In this document: one piece after another, positions 15,068 to 23,067 of the stretch | Numbering within the stretch: position 1 is the first letter of the stretch | How the letters are laid out: every line of letters starts with the position of its first letter | Notes under the pieces: model-generated | Told to the model about the DNA's origin: nothing | The model's database searches: none | The model's input: only the letters and a program-made list of their open reading frames with translations | Assembly (NCBI RefSeq): GCF_001558695.1 | Contig: NZ_LNTU01000001.1 | Location: 62,001-126,000 of the forward strand | From: Paramesorhizobium deserti | GTDB lineage: Bacteria; Pseudomonadota; Alphaproteobacteria; Rhizobiales; Rhizobiaceae | DNA: 64,000 nucleotides | Direction: 5' to 3' | Made by a program: the position numbers and the translations under genes

Positions 15068-15856
15068 CTAGCCGCCTACGGACGGCCGGTAATCCGCCGC
15101 TCCCCATTGCAGGATACGCGAACGTCCCGGTTTTGCGCTTGCCCGCGGGTGGTAATGCCGGTCGAGCGCGCCGAGGGCGGCTTTCAGTAAGAGTTTTGCC
15201 GAACGCGCCGGCCAGCGGCGCTCGCGCTCGACGGTTTCAAGCCCTTTCAGGAAACAGCAGATATCGATCAGCACGCCGGAAAGCTCCGGCCCGACGGCCT
15301 CGATCGCCTTTTCCACGCGGAAGCGCGCGGCAAGAGCGGCGTCGGTCAGTTCCGCCGCGCCGTTTCCGGCCGCGCGGTTGCGCCCCGCGACACTCGTCTC
15401 CCAATTGACGCCGATCCCCGACATCAGATTGCCGCGCGTGAAATCGGAGCGAAGGCGTTCGCCCGCGGCGAACTCCTCCGCCGTCAGGAACGGCTTTCCG
15501 TCCGCCCCCTTGCGCCGGTAGAGCTGGCAGAGCGGCGATTCCGCGCAGTTGAAGGCGACCCGCCTGCTCTCGCCATCGGTTTCGACCAGAATATCTTCCA
15601 GGTCCCGGCCGGGAGCCGGTGAATTGCCGCGCATGAAACTGCGGCCATGCTCCGTCAGCATCACCGTCTCGCCCTTGCGCGCGATCAGACCGGCCTGCTG
15701 CATGAGCCGCAAACAGGATTGCCGGGTGGAAATGGTGCCGTGCCCGGCGCTTTCCAGCAGGACCCGGTCGGGCGAGGCCGACACCCTGATATTGGCCGCC
15801 GCCCTGGCGAGAAACCGCAAGACGCGGCGGATGGTCTTGTCCTCCATATCCATCAT
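15068..15856 (-). CDS. DUF6456-type protein coupled to an HTH regulator
   Basis: The 262-residue product begins MMDMEDKTIRRVLRFLARAAANIRVSASPDRVLLES, a likely winged-helix-like N-terminal segment, and contains TRQSCLRLMQQAGLIARKGETVMLTEHGRSFMRG. Its C-terminal half (RLRSDFTRGNLMSGIGVNWE, LSGVLIDICCFLKGLETVERER, AARSAKLLLKAALGALDRHY-like) matches the DUF6456 family of Rhizobiales. The overall layout suggests a nucleic-acid-binding or replication-linked protein, but no function is established. The start overlaps the stop of the upstream HTH gene in an ATGA, so the two are translated together. There are no membrane segments. Confidence 0.75.
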   Translation of the reverse strand: MMDMEDKTIRRVLRFLARAAANIRVSASPDRVLLESAGHGTISTRQSCLRLMQQAGLIARKGETVMLTEHGRSFMRGNSPAPGRDLEDILVETDGESRRVAFNCAESPLCQLYRRKGADGKPFLTAEEFAAGERLRSDFTRGNLMSGIGVNWETSVAGRNRAAGNGAAELTDAALAARFRVEKAIEAVGPELSGVLIDICCFLKGLETVERERRWPARSAKLLLKAALGALDRHYHPRASAKPGRSRILQWGAADYRPSVGG

Positions 15857-16314
15857 ATGCCCCTCCCCTCACCGAGAAAGGTCGCGGCGGAGAGACGCTC
15901 GAAGGCCGCAAGGATGGCGTCGAACTCCCTGTCCTCGCGCATATCCTCGATGAGATGGCAGGCATGCATGACCGTGGAGCGGTCGCGGGCGAACCCTCGC
16001 GCCACCTCCGTCATGGTCATGCCGAACAGCGTGTGGGCGACATACATGCCGATCTGGCGCACCCGCGCTATGTCGCGCCGGCAGCGATCGCAGGAGCGAA
16101 GCTCACTTCCCGGAACGCCGAAATAGGCGGCCAGAATATCGATGAAGGCATCGCAGACTTCGATCGTCCGGTGGCGGGAGAGCTTTCCGCGACGGCTCTC
16201 CCCGGCCGAAACCCTGTCGATGATCACGCAGCGCCCATGCTTGACGGCCATTGCGACCAGGGCGGCGACAGCCTCGGATTGCGTGTGGATCACACCGGAA
16301 AGCACCGAAGACAT
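15853..16314 (-). CDS. HTH protein with a DnaA domain-IV-like DNA-binding region
   Basis: The 153-residue product starts MSSVLSGVIHTQSEAVAALVAMAVKHG; AGAGGGG lies six bases before ATG 16314. Residues 83-125 (RVRQIGMYVAHTLFGMTMTEVARGFARDRSTVMHACHLIED) resemble domain IV of DnaA, including the DRSTVMHAC segment that corresponds to the DnaA signature around DHTTVLHAC. The AAA+ ATPase domain is absent. A CxxC pair (C75, C78) precedes the helix-turn-helix. It might bind DnaA-box-like sites as a regulator or replication modulator. It overlaps the DUF6456 gene by 4 bp. Function is inferred only from the domain. Confidence 0.8.
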   Translation of the reverse strand: MSSVLSGVIHTQSEAVAALVAMAVKHGRCVIIDRVSAGESRRGKLSRHRTIEVCDAFIDILAAYFGVPGSELRSCDRCRRDIARVRQIGMYVAHTLFGMTMTEVARGFARDRSTVMHACHLIEDMREDREFDAILAAFERLSAATFLGEGRGI

Positions 16315-16532
16315 TCTTTTCCCCTCTGCTGGAAAATAGGAATATCTTCTTATAAATGCCTTGGCAATCGCGTGGATAAGTTTTTCGCCCCCTGCCACCG
16401 CGCGGCCATATGCCTTGCATTTCCGGTCTTCCACCTGAATTTATGCGGGTCAAAACAAAACGCATTAGGAATTTTATCCCCGATATCCGCAATGGGGCGA
16501 GACTGGCTGTCCAACAACGACGGACAGCCACC

Positions 16533-16829
16533 ATGACCGATGATCATCTCTTAGCGGAAAGCCGGGCTTTTCTGGCATCGAAGGAAAAGCGGCGCGGGGA
16601 AGCCATGCAGCGCGCGGCGCTGCAGATCTTATGCGGCATCGACTTCGATGCCCTGCTCGCCGGCTCGCGGGAGGAGAAAGCCGGCGCGATCCGCCGGCTG
16701 ACACGGCTGATCGAGCGCGAGCGGCTAAAGGGTGCGCGCGGCCACTGGAGCTACGATCTCAACCGGCACATCGCGCTCAAACAGGCGCTGGAGAGGGTAA
16801 AGGAAGGGAATAAGGGAATAAGAGAATAG
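16533..16829 (+). CDS. 98-residue cytoplasmic protein of unknown function
   Basis: The product starts MTDDHLLAESRAFLASKEKRRGEAMQRAALQIL and is helical and very charged (GSREEKAGAIRRLTRLIERERLKGARGHWSYDLNRHIALKQALERV). The frame is open further upstream to 16410, but the start at 16533 gives the more plausible N-terminus; the ribosome site is weak. It is divergent from the DnaA-like HTH gene. The last ten residues and the stop (KEGNKGIRE) are encoded by the inverted heptamer array at 16794-16890. The family is not recognised beyond its resemblance to short rhizobial hypothetical proteins. Confidence 0.65.
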   Translation: MTDDHLLAESRAFLASKEKRRGEAMQRAALQILCGIDFDALLAGSREEKAGAIRRLTRLIERERLKGARGHWSYDLNRHIALKQALERVKEGNKGIRE

Positions 16830-16890
16830 GGGAATAGGGGAATATGTTTTATTTCCCTATTCACTTACTCCCTTATTCCCCTACTCCCTT
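16794..16890. repeat. inverted array of ggggaata/gggaataa units
   Basis: The left arm (16794-16844) has six or more units of 7-9 bp (ggg-aata[a/g]); the right arm (16852-16890) carries the complementary units (ttccctat, tactccctt, attcccct). The loop is only about 7 bp. The stop codon of the 98-residue protein lies in the left arm at 16827-16829. The array is followed at once by a bidirectional terminator. Confidence 0.85.
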
Positions 16891-16894
16891 TACA

Positions 16895-16922
16895 AAAAAA
16901 CGGCGTCAAAGCGCCGTTTTTT
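16895..16922. terminator. bidirectional intrinsic terminator
   Basis: AAAAAACGGCG (16895-16905) and CGCCGTTTTTT (16912-16922) pair around a 6-base loop, giving a G+C stem with a T-run on either strand. It lies between the convergent 98-residue gene and mucR. Confidence 0.9.
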
Positions 16923-16988
16923 GCAACCACGTGAAAGCGCGCGGAAAGACCGGCGGGCGATTCCGGTCCAGCCGCGGCAAAATCACGA

Positions 16989-17420
16989 TCAGGATCGCTT
17001 GCCGCGTTTGCGACCAAGGCCCATCTTCTTCGCCAGTTGTGAGCGGGCGGCCGCATAGTTCGGCGCCACCATGGGATAGCTGGGGTCCAGATCCCACTTC
17101 TCGCGATACTGCTCCGGCGTCATGTTGTAATGAGTCATCAGGTGGCGCTTGAGCGACTTGAACTTCTTGCCGTCCTCAAGGCAGATGATGTAATCGTCCG
17201 AAACCGACCGCTTCGGATTCACGGCAGGCTTCGGCTTTTCGATTACCGGCACCGCTTCCTCGCGGACGCCCACGCGACCGAAAGCTGCGTGAACTTCCGC
17301 GATCAGCACAGGCAGTTCGCCAGCGCGAATCGAATTATTGCTCACATAGGCAGCGACAACTTCCGCCGTCAGACCAAGCAGTACGTCCTCGGCAGAATCG
17401 TTAACATCAAGATGTTCCAT
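16989..17420 (-). CDS. mucR: MucR/Ros family zinc-finger transcriptional regulator
   Basis: The 143-residue product starts MEHLDVNDSAEDVLLGLTAEVVAAYVSNN; AAGGA lies seven bases before ATG 17420. The C-terminal region holds the prokaryotic zinc-finger core DDYIICLEDGKKFKSLKRHL followed by MTHYNMTPEQYREKWDLDPSYPMVAPNYAAARSQLAK. The metal ligands would be C80, D83, H93 and H97, so the second cysteine of Ros is an aspartate, as known in several family members. In rhizobia MucR/Ros controls exopolysaccharide, motility and cell-cycle genes and binds AT-rich DNA. The 540-bp AT-rich upstream region fits autoregulation. The conserved N-terminal half mediates oligomerisation in the family. Confidence 0.93.
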   Translation of the reverse strand: MEHLDVNDSAEDVLLGLTAEVVAAYVSNNSIRAGELPVLIAEVHAAFGRVGVREEAVPVIEKPKPAVNPKRSVSDDYIICLEDGKKFKSLKRHLMTHYNMTPEQYREKWDLDPSYPMVAPNYAAARSQLAKKMGLGRKRGKRS

Positions 17421-17964
17421 CAATCTTTCCTTTATATACACTCACGTCATATCCCGAGATATCTCCGTGAGGGCATCCACTCTTCAAAATGCAGGCAACA
17501 GATCGATTGTTTCGATTTTGCTGTGCCAGCCCATCCCGCGCGAGCGACCATATCGCCAAGGAAAATCGATCTGTCAAATGAATTGTACTACAATTTGCTT
17601 TTTCTTTCCAATATCTAATCAAGTAAAAATACAGATTACGGATTGTACTACTAATTCTCCATTCGCGCGATAGCAGTAAAATATCCCCTAGAAGTTGTTC
17701 GAATATTTGTCCGAGTCTCTATTTTCTATATTTTCAAGTCAATCGATGCCAATGGCGGAACGCTGCCTTAAACATTCGGTGTAGCTTTCTCCAAAATGCG
17801 GAGCATTACGTCAAATTTCTGGCGAGAAGGATTAATTCCGGTGATTTTTCGTCAAAATAACTGCAAAGTCGCTGATTCGCGGCCATTGCTGCGAAGGCTC
17901 GCGGTTGTCGAAACGGGCGGCAAGACCTAAATTGCGGGCACCTGCTTCACGAAAGGATAGTTTC
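17421..17964. promoter_or_regulatory. AT-rich divergent control region of mucR and msrB
   Basis: This 544-bp non-coding gap is much richer in A+T than its surroundings (for example around 17580-17740), with many T-A steps of the kind MucR-type proteins bind. It separates the divergent mucR and msrB genes and must hold both promoters. No open frame here is convincing, no repeat-family member is seen, and no exact operator can be marked. Confidence 0.45.
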
Positions 17965-18384
17965 ATGAGCACGACCGGGACCCCGACGAAGCCGTTGAAA
18001 GTGGTCAAGACCGATGCGGAATGGCGCGAGCAGCTGACACCTATCCAATATCAGATCACGCGCCAGCACGGCACCGAACGAGCCTTCTCCAGTCCAAATT
18101 TCGACAGCAAGCTCAATGGCACCTATAAATGCGTGTGCTGCGCCCGGCCGCTCTACCGCTCCGAAGCCAAATATGATTCAGGCACGGGATGGCCGAGCTT
18201 CTTCGAGCCGATCGAGCCCGACGCCGTCAACGCCTTCGAGGACCGCTCCTACGGCATGGTCCGCACCGAGATCCGCTGCGCCGACTGCGATGCGCATCTC
18301 GGCCACGTCTTTCCCGACGGACCGCCGCCCACGGGCCTGCGTTATTGCATGAACGGTCATGCGTTGATATTCGATGAGGATTGA
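17965..18384 (+). CDS. msrB: peptide-methionine (R)-S-oxide reductase MsrB
   Basis: The 139-residue enzyme reduces methionine-R-sulfoxide in proteins. It shows the zinc-binding pairs CVCC (C56, C59) and CADC (C105, C108), the substrate-pocket GTGWPSFF, and the catalytic Cys in [10 protein letters not shown] (C128). AAAGGA lies seven bases before ATG 17965, which is preferred over the upstream in-frame start at 17905. There is no signal peptide, so it acts in the cytoplasm. It is a single gene divergent from mucR and followed by a RIME-like element. Confidence 0.96.
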   Translation: MSTTGTPTKPLKVVKTDAEWREQLTPIQYQITRQHGTERAFSSPNFDSKLNGTYKCVCCARPLYRSEAKYDSGTGWPSFFEPIEPDAVNAFEDRSYGMVRTEIRCADCDAHLGHVFPDGPPPTGLRYCMNGHALIFDED

Positions 18385-18409
18385 AATTTAACGTTCGTCG
18401 CGCACCAGT

Positions 18410-18555
18410 CACCCCCCTCTGCCCTGCCGGGCATCTCCCCCACAAGGGGGAGATTGGCTGTCAGTTCTGCTTTCGCCAATCGCCAACGCTGCAGGATAAA
18501 GCGATGCCATCGATGACGACCGATCTCCCCCTTGGGGGGTACTGTCCCGCCGACA
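18410..18555. repeat. RIME-like mosaic element
   Basis: Two palindromic units (cccctctgccctgccgggcatctccc...gggggagattgg and gatctcccccttgggggg...actgtcccgcc) flank a conserved spacer containing gctttcgccaatcgccaacgctgca. The sequence and layout fit the Rhizobium-specific intergenic mosaic elements. It lies between msrB and ptrB and holds no gene. Confidence 0.85.
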
Positions 18556-18593
18556 TTTCATAAAAGATAACCCTCCCCCACCCGAGATCATAA

Positions 18594-20720
18594 ATGACCA
18601 AACCTATCTTCCCCGACCTGCCCGCCCCCGTCGCCAAGAAAAAGCCTGTCAGCGACACCCGCCACGGCATCACCCGAACCGACGATTACGCCTGGCTGCG
18701 GGCGCCTAACTGGCAGGAGGTGTTCAAGAACCCCTCCATCCTCGCGCCGGAAATCCGCGAGCACCTGGAAGCCGAGAACGCCTATCAGAGCGCCCTGATG
18801 GAGGATACCGGAGCGCTGCGGGACGTTCTCTTTGCCGAGATGAAGCGGCGGATCAAGGAGGACGATTCCTCTGTTCCGCACAAGGACGGGCCCTATGCCT
18901 ACGGCACGTCCTTCAAAGTCGGCGGCGAGCAGCCGCGCTTCTTCCGCACGCCGCGCGACGGTGGAGTGGAGACCATGCTGCTCGACGGTGATCTGGAAGC
19001 CGAGGGCAAGGCCTATTTCCGCCTCGCCTCGACCGATCACTCACCCGACCACAAGCGCCTCGTCTGGGGCTTCGACGACAAGGGCTCGGAATTCTATTCG
19101 CTGAAGGTGCGCGATCTCGGCACGCTGGCCGATCTCGACGATTTGGTCGCCGACACCAGCGGCGGCGGCGTGTGGGACGCGGCCGGCAAAGGCTTCTTCT
19201 ATACCCGTCTCGACGACAATCACCGCCCGTCGAAACTCTATTATCACAAGATCGGCACGCCGCAGCAGGACGACCAGCTGATCCATGAGGAGCCGGATCC
19301 GGGCTTCTTCATGAGCGTCGGCGGCTCGAGCCTCGACGATTTCATCTTCATCGCCATCGGCGATCACGAAACGTCGGAGGAATGGATCATCCCGGCGAAC
19401 GATCCCATGGCCAAGCCACGGCTGGTGCGGAAACGCGAAACCGGCGTCGAATACAGCCTCACCGAGGGCGGCGACGTGTTCTTCATCCTGACCAACATAG
19501 ACGGCGCGAAGGATTTCAAGATCATGAGCGCGCCGGTCGATGCGCCGGAACGGGAAAACTGGCGGGAAGTGGTGCCGGAAAAGCCCGGCACGATCATACT
19601 GAGCCATGCCGCCTATCGCGATTTCCTGGTCTGGCTGGAACGCGACCAGGGCCTGCCGCGCATCCTGGTCCGCAATCGCAAGACCGGCGAGGAGCACGCC
19701 ATCGCCTTCGAGGAGGAGGCCTATTCGCTGGGCCTCGGCGGCAGCGCGGAATACGACACCGACATCATCCGCTTCTCCTATTCCTCGATGACGACGCCGG
19801 CGCAGGAATTCGACTACGACATGCGCACGCGCGAGCGTACATTGCTGAAAACGCAGGAAGTCCCCTCCGGGCACAATCCCCAAGATTATGTGACGCGGCG
19901 GCTGCTGGCCCCCGCGCCCGATGGCGAGCTCGTCCCCGTCTCGATCCTCTATCATCGCGATACGCCGCTCGACGGCTCGGCACCCTGCCTGCTCTATGGT
20001 TACGGCTCCTACGGCATGACCATTCCGGCGAGCTTCAACACCACCTGCCTGTCGCTGGTCGATCGCGGCTTCGTCTATGCCATCGCGCATATCCGCGGCG
20101 GCAAGGACAAGGGCTTCGCCTGGTATGAGAACGGCAAGCGCGACAAGAAGATCAACACATTCACGGATTTCATCGCCGCGGCCGAGCATCTGGTGGCGGA
20201 GAAATTCACCAGCCATGACCGCATCGTCGCGCATGGCGGCTCGGCGGGCGGCCTGTTGATGGGGGCGGTCGCCAATATGGCGCCGCAGGCCTTCGGCGGC
20301 ATCATCGCCGAGGTGCCGTTCGTCGATGTGCTCAACACGATCCTCGACGAAACCCTGCCGCTGACGCCGCTCGAATGGCCGGAATGGGGAAATCCCATCA
20401 CCTCAGAGGCCGATTACCGCACCATCGCCTCCTATTGCCCCTATTCCAACGTCGGCGCGCGGGCCTATCCGCCGATCCTGGCCGCAGCCGGCCTCACCGA
20501 CCCGCGCGTCACCTATTGGGAACCGGCGAAATGGGTCGCCAAGCTCCGGGAATTGAAGACGGACAACAACCCCATCCTCTTCCGCATCAACATGGATGCG
20601 GGACACGCCGGCGCCTCGGGCCGCTTCTCACGGCTGGAGGAAGTGGCGCATAATTATGCATTTGCCCTGAAGGTGACGGGGAAAACGACGGCAAAGGTGG
20701 CGAGCAAGACGGTGGCTTGA
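18594..20720 (+). CDS. ptrB: oligopeptidase B (S9A prolyl oligopeptidase family)
   Basis: The 708-residue serine peptidase begins with a beta-propeller region (HGITRTDDYAWLRAPNWQEV..., then FRTPRDGGVETMLLDGD) and ends with an alpha/beta-hydrolase domain. The nucleophile is in HGGSAGGLLMGAV, the acid lies in a late TDPRVTYWEPAKW region, and the His is in NMDAGHAGASGR. GYGSYGMTIPASFN and HIRGGKDKGFAWYENGK are typical of oligopeptidase B, which cleaves short peptides after basic residues. There is no signal peptide. The start at MTKPIFPDLP is the family's usual N-terminus; the ribosome site is weak. The gene stands alone after a RIME-like element. Confidence 0.94.
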   Translation: MTKPIFPDLPAPVAKKKPVSDTRHGITRTDDYAWLRAPNWQEVFKNPSILAPEIREHLEAENAYQSALMEDTGALRDVLFAEMKRRIKEDDSSVPHKDGPYAYGTSFKVGGEQPRFFRTPRDGGVETMLLDGDLEAEGKAYFRLASTDHSPDHKRLVWGFDDKGSEFYSLKVRDLGTLADLDDLVADTSGGGVWDAAGKGFFYTRLDDNHRPSKLYYHKIGTPQQDDQLIHEEPDPGFFMSVGGSSLDDFIFIAIGDHETSEEWIIPANDPMAKPRLVRKRETGVEYSLTEGGDVFFILTNIDGAKDFKIMSAPVDAPERENWREVVPEKPGTIILSHAAYRDFLVWLERDQGLPRILVRNRKTGEEHAIAFEEEAYSLGLGGSAEYDTDIIRFSYSSMTTPAQEFDYDMRTRERTLLKTQEVPSGHNPQDYVTRRLLAPAPDGELVPVSILYHRDTPLDGSAPCLLYGYGSYGMTIPASFNTTCLSLVDRGFVYAIAHIRGGKDKGFAWYENGKRDKKINTFTDFIAAAEHLVAEKFTSHDRIVAHGGSAGGLLMGAVANMAPQAFGGIIAEVPFVDVLNTILDETLPLTPLEWPEWGNPITSEADYRTIASYCPYSNVGARAYPPILAAAGLTDPRVTYWEPAKWVAKLRELKTDNNPILFRINMDAGHAGASGRFSRLEEVAHNYAFALKVTGKTTAKVASKTVA

Positions 20721-20788
20721 GGTTTGTTGTTCCTGCGAAACAGCTCAACACCGTATCTGCAGCGTTAGAACGGTGGAGAAGGCGAGGA

Positions 20789-20823
20789 ATGGATTCCAGT
20801 GACAAACAAGCACTGGAATCCAT
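20789..20823. repeat. 13-bp inverted repeat, ATGGATTCCAGTG
   Basis: ATGGATTCCAGTG (20789-20801) pairs perfectly with CACTGGAATCCAT (20811-20823) around a 9-base loop. It lies in the 286-bp gap between ptrB and the small secreted protein. There is no T-run, so a terminator role is doubtful; it may be another dispersed repeat family. No other feature is seen in the gap. Confidence 0.7.
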
Positions 20824-21006
20824 GCCTCAGCGAAGCCGCTACCGCTACGGTGAAAAAGGGCAGCCATGCTAATGGAACAATCCTATCGTTTCCGTCATCA
20901 ATGGCCCAACATTACCCATATTTCACCACATCGGCAGGCACAGAAACATTTCGACGCAATTTCGGGTTATCCTGTCAAATCCAGTGCATCTGAAGGTTTT
21001 GAGACC

Positions 21007-21333
21007 ATGAAACACATCGTTTTTGCCTTCCTCATCGGTTCAGCCGCGATTCTGCAGTCATTTGCCTCTTCCGCGCCGGCCGAAGCCGCCGTTCTCAAGA
21101 ATGTGAGCGAATATGCCGGCCAACGCTGCAACACGCCGCCGCGCGGCAGCGGCGTGGTCGTCGGCATATTTCACGGCGTGAAGGAATCTCCCTTCATCAG
21201 CGACAATGATGCCCGCGTGCCCGTCGACCGCTTCCGCTGCTTCACCTCGATGGAGGAGTGCCAGGGCTGGCTCTATACGATGCAGACCAAATATGACGCG
21301 GGTATACCGACCACCTCCTGCAGGAGGCGCTGA
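21007..21333 (+). CDS. small secreted protein of unknown function
   Basis: The 108-residue product starts MKHIVFAFLIGSAAILQSFASSAPAEA, a clear Sec signal peptide with a likely cut after AEA (about residue 27). The mature part of about 80 residues has four cysteines (YAGQRC, DRFRC, MEEC, TTSC), which suggests two disulfides in the periplasm. GAAGG lies upstream of ATG 21007; an open frame reaching back to 20866 would hide the signal peptide and is rejected. The family is not recognised. A strong terminator follows directly. Confidence 0.75.
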   Translation: MKHIVFAFLIGSAAILQSFASSAPAEAAVLKNVSEYAGQRCNTPPRGSGVVVGIFHGVKESPFISDNDARVPVDRFRCFTSMEECQGWLYTMQTKYDAGIPTTSCRRR

Positions 21334-21347
21334 ACCGCCCTCAAAAA

Positions 21348-21376
21348 GAAAAACCCCGGCGGAACCGGGGTTTTTC
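21348..21376. terminator. bidirectional intrinsic terminator
   Basis: GAAAAACCCCGG (21348-21359) and CCGGGGTTTTTC (21365-21376) form a perfect 12-bp stem with a 5-base loop and a T-run on each strand. It serves the convergent small-secreted-protein and sodB genes. Confidence 0.93.
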
Positions 21377-21401
21377 GAAAGGGGTATGCGATAAAAACCG
21401 C

Positions 21402-22001
21402 TTACGAGGCCTTCTCGTAGAGCTCGAGGACGTAGTCCCAGTTGACGAGGCTGTCGACGAAGGCTTCCAGATATTTCGGGCGGGCGTTGCGGTAATCGAT
21501 ATAGTAGGAGTGCTCCCACACATCCACGCCGAGCAGCGGCGTCGCCCCATGGACGAGCGGGTTTTCGCCGTTCGGCGTCTTAGCGATTTCCAGCTTGCCG
21601 TTTTTGAGCTGCAGCCATGCCCAGCCAGAGCCGAACTGCGTCGCGCCGGCGGCGAGGAAGTCTTCGCGGAACTTGTCGTAGCCGCCGAGATCGGAATCGA
21701 TGGCCTTCTCAAGCTTGCCCGGCAGCTTGTTGCCGCCGCCGCCCTTCTTCATCCACTTCCAGAAGTGGATGTGGTTGTAGTGCTGGCCGGCGTTGTTGAA
21801 GAGGCCCTGATTCTTGCCGTAGCTCTCCTTGACGATCTCTTCGAGGCTCTTGCCTTCGAGACCGGAGCCCTCGAGCAGCTTGTTGCCGTTGGTCACATAG
21901 GCCTGATGGTGCTTGTCGTGGTGATATTCCAGCGTCTCGCGCGACATGAACGGAGCAAGGGCGTCATAGTCATACGGCAGTGCGGGCAATTCAAAAGCCA
22001 T
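21402..22001 (-). CDS. sodB: superoxide dismutase, Fe/Mn family (Fe-type glutamine position)
   Basis: The 199-residue enzyme has all four expected metal ligands: H27 (EYHHDKHH), H77 (NNAGQHYNHIHFWKWM), D160 and H164 (GVDVWEHSYYIDY). The active-site glutamine sits in NNAGQ (Q73), four residues before the His ligand, the place seen in iron enzymes. Rhizobial relatives can work with Fe or Mn. The enzyme turns superoxide into oxygen and hydrogen peroxide. AGAGGAGAG six bases before ATG 22001 is a strong ribosome site. There is no signal peptide, so it is cytoplasmic. The gene stands alone. Confidence 0.96.
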   Translation of the reverse strand: MAFELPALPYDYDALAPFMSRETLEYHHDKHHQAYVTNGNKLLEGSGLEGKSLEEIVKESYGKNQGLFNNAGQHYNHIHFWKWMKKGGGGNKLPGKLEKAIDSDLGGYDKFREDFLAAGATQFGSGWAWLQLKNGKLEIAKTPNGENPLVHGATPLLGVDVWEHSYYIDYRNARPKYLEAFVDSLVNWDYVLELYEKAS

Positions 22002-22189
22002 GGGAACTCTCCTCTTATCTGACTGCTAACAGGCATGGCGATGACCTGCCTGAAATATCAATGCAATAGCTACATAGGCCGGGTCATTGCATCGGGCAAT
22101 GCTTAAGACGGGAATGAGAACCTAATATTATCGAATTCGGCAGACGATAATTCCGCAATGGAAGAACGAGGGCGAGAGGAAAGACAGGC

Positions 22190-22843
22190 ATGGCCTATTC
22201 GACCTATATATTCGATGCCTACGGCACATTGTTCGACGTGCATGCGGCGGTGCGCCGGCATGCCGACAGGATCGGGCCGGACGGGCAATTGCTTTCGGAA
22301 CTGTGGCGCGCCAAGCAGCTGGAATATTCCTGGGTGCGGACGCTGATGGGGGCATATGCGGATTTCTGGACTCTGACGGAACAGGCGCTGGACTTCGCGC
22401 TCGCCAAGGTGCCGAGCGCCGACCGCACCCTGCGCGAAGCCCTGCTCGAAGCCTATTGGCATCTCGACTGCTATCCGGAAGTGCCCGGCGTTCTCAAGGC
22501 GCTGAAAGCCCGGGGCGCGCGGCTCGCCATCCTCTCCAACGGCTCGCAAGCCATGCTGGAGGCAGCGGCCAAATCGGCCGCGCTCGATATCGTGCTCGAC
22601 GAGATCTTTTCGGTGGAGACCATCCGGCGCTTCAAGACGGACCCGGACGTCTATGATCTCGTCACCACCGAATGGAGGCTCTACCCCGATGCGATTTCCT
22701 TCCAGTCCTCGAACCGCTGGGATATTGCGGGGGCAACCAAATTCGGCTTCCGGACCGTCTGGATCAACCGCAGCAACCAGCCGGACGAATATTTCGACTA
22801 TGCGCCCTCGCTGATATTGCCCGACCTGAAACAATTGGCATGA
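22190..22843 (+). CDS. HAD-superfamily hydrolase, haloacid dehalogenase type II-like
   Basis: The 217-residue product starts MAYSTYIFDAYGTLFDVHAA, with the HAD nucleophile D9 and D-x-Y-G-T-L-F-D motif I. It has motif II SNGS (LAILSNGS), and a later SSNRWDIAGATKFGFRTVWINR that is characteristic of type II 2-haloacid dehalogenases. Motif III reads RRFKTDPDVYD, keeping the lysine but with Thr-Asp instead of the common Pro-x. The family removes halide from L-2-haloacids, though many members have other or unknown substrates. AGGAAAGACAGG precedes ATG 22190. It is a single gene divergent from sodB. Confidence 0.88.
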   Translation: MAYSTYIFDAYGTLFDVHAAVRRHADRIGPDGQLLSELWRAKQLEYSWVRTLMGAYADFWTLTEQALDFALAKVPSADRTLREALLEAYWHLDCYPEVPGVLKALKARGARLAILSNGSQAMLEAAAKSAALDIVLDEIFSVETIRRFKTDPDVYDLVTTEWRLYPDAISFQSSNRWDIAGATKFGFRTVWINRSNQPDEYFDYAPSLILPDLKQLA

Positions 22844-23067
22844 CGCGTCGTTCACCGAGAAGTGAACATGCGTCAACGCAAAGCGGTGGCCAGCCTGGAT
22901 ATATCTGTTGCATCAAGGCAACAGCATCGCCGGGGCCATTTTTGCGCCCGATTCCGACCGGCTCGCGGCCATAATCCTCGTGCGATAAGGACGCATTCAC
23001 AACCCGATTGGTATTCGTTAACCCGAAGAAGCGTATAAAATCCTCCCTCCACAAGTCTGGTTCTAGA

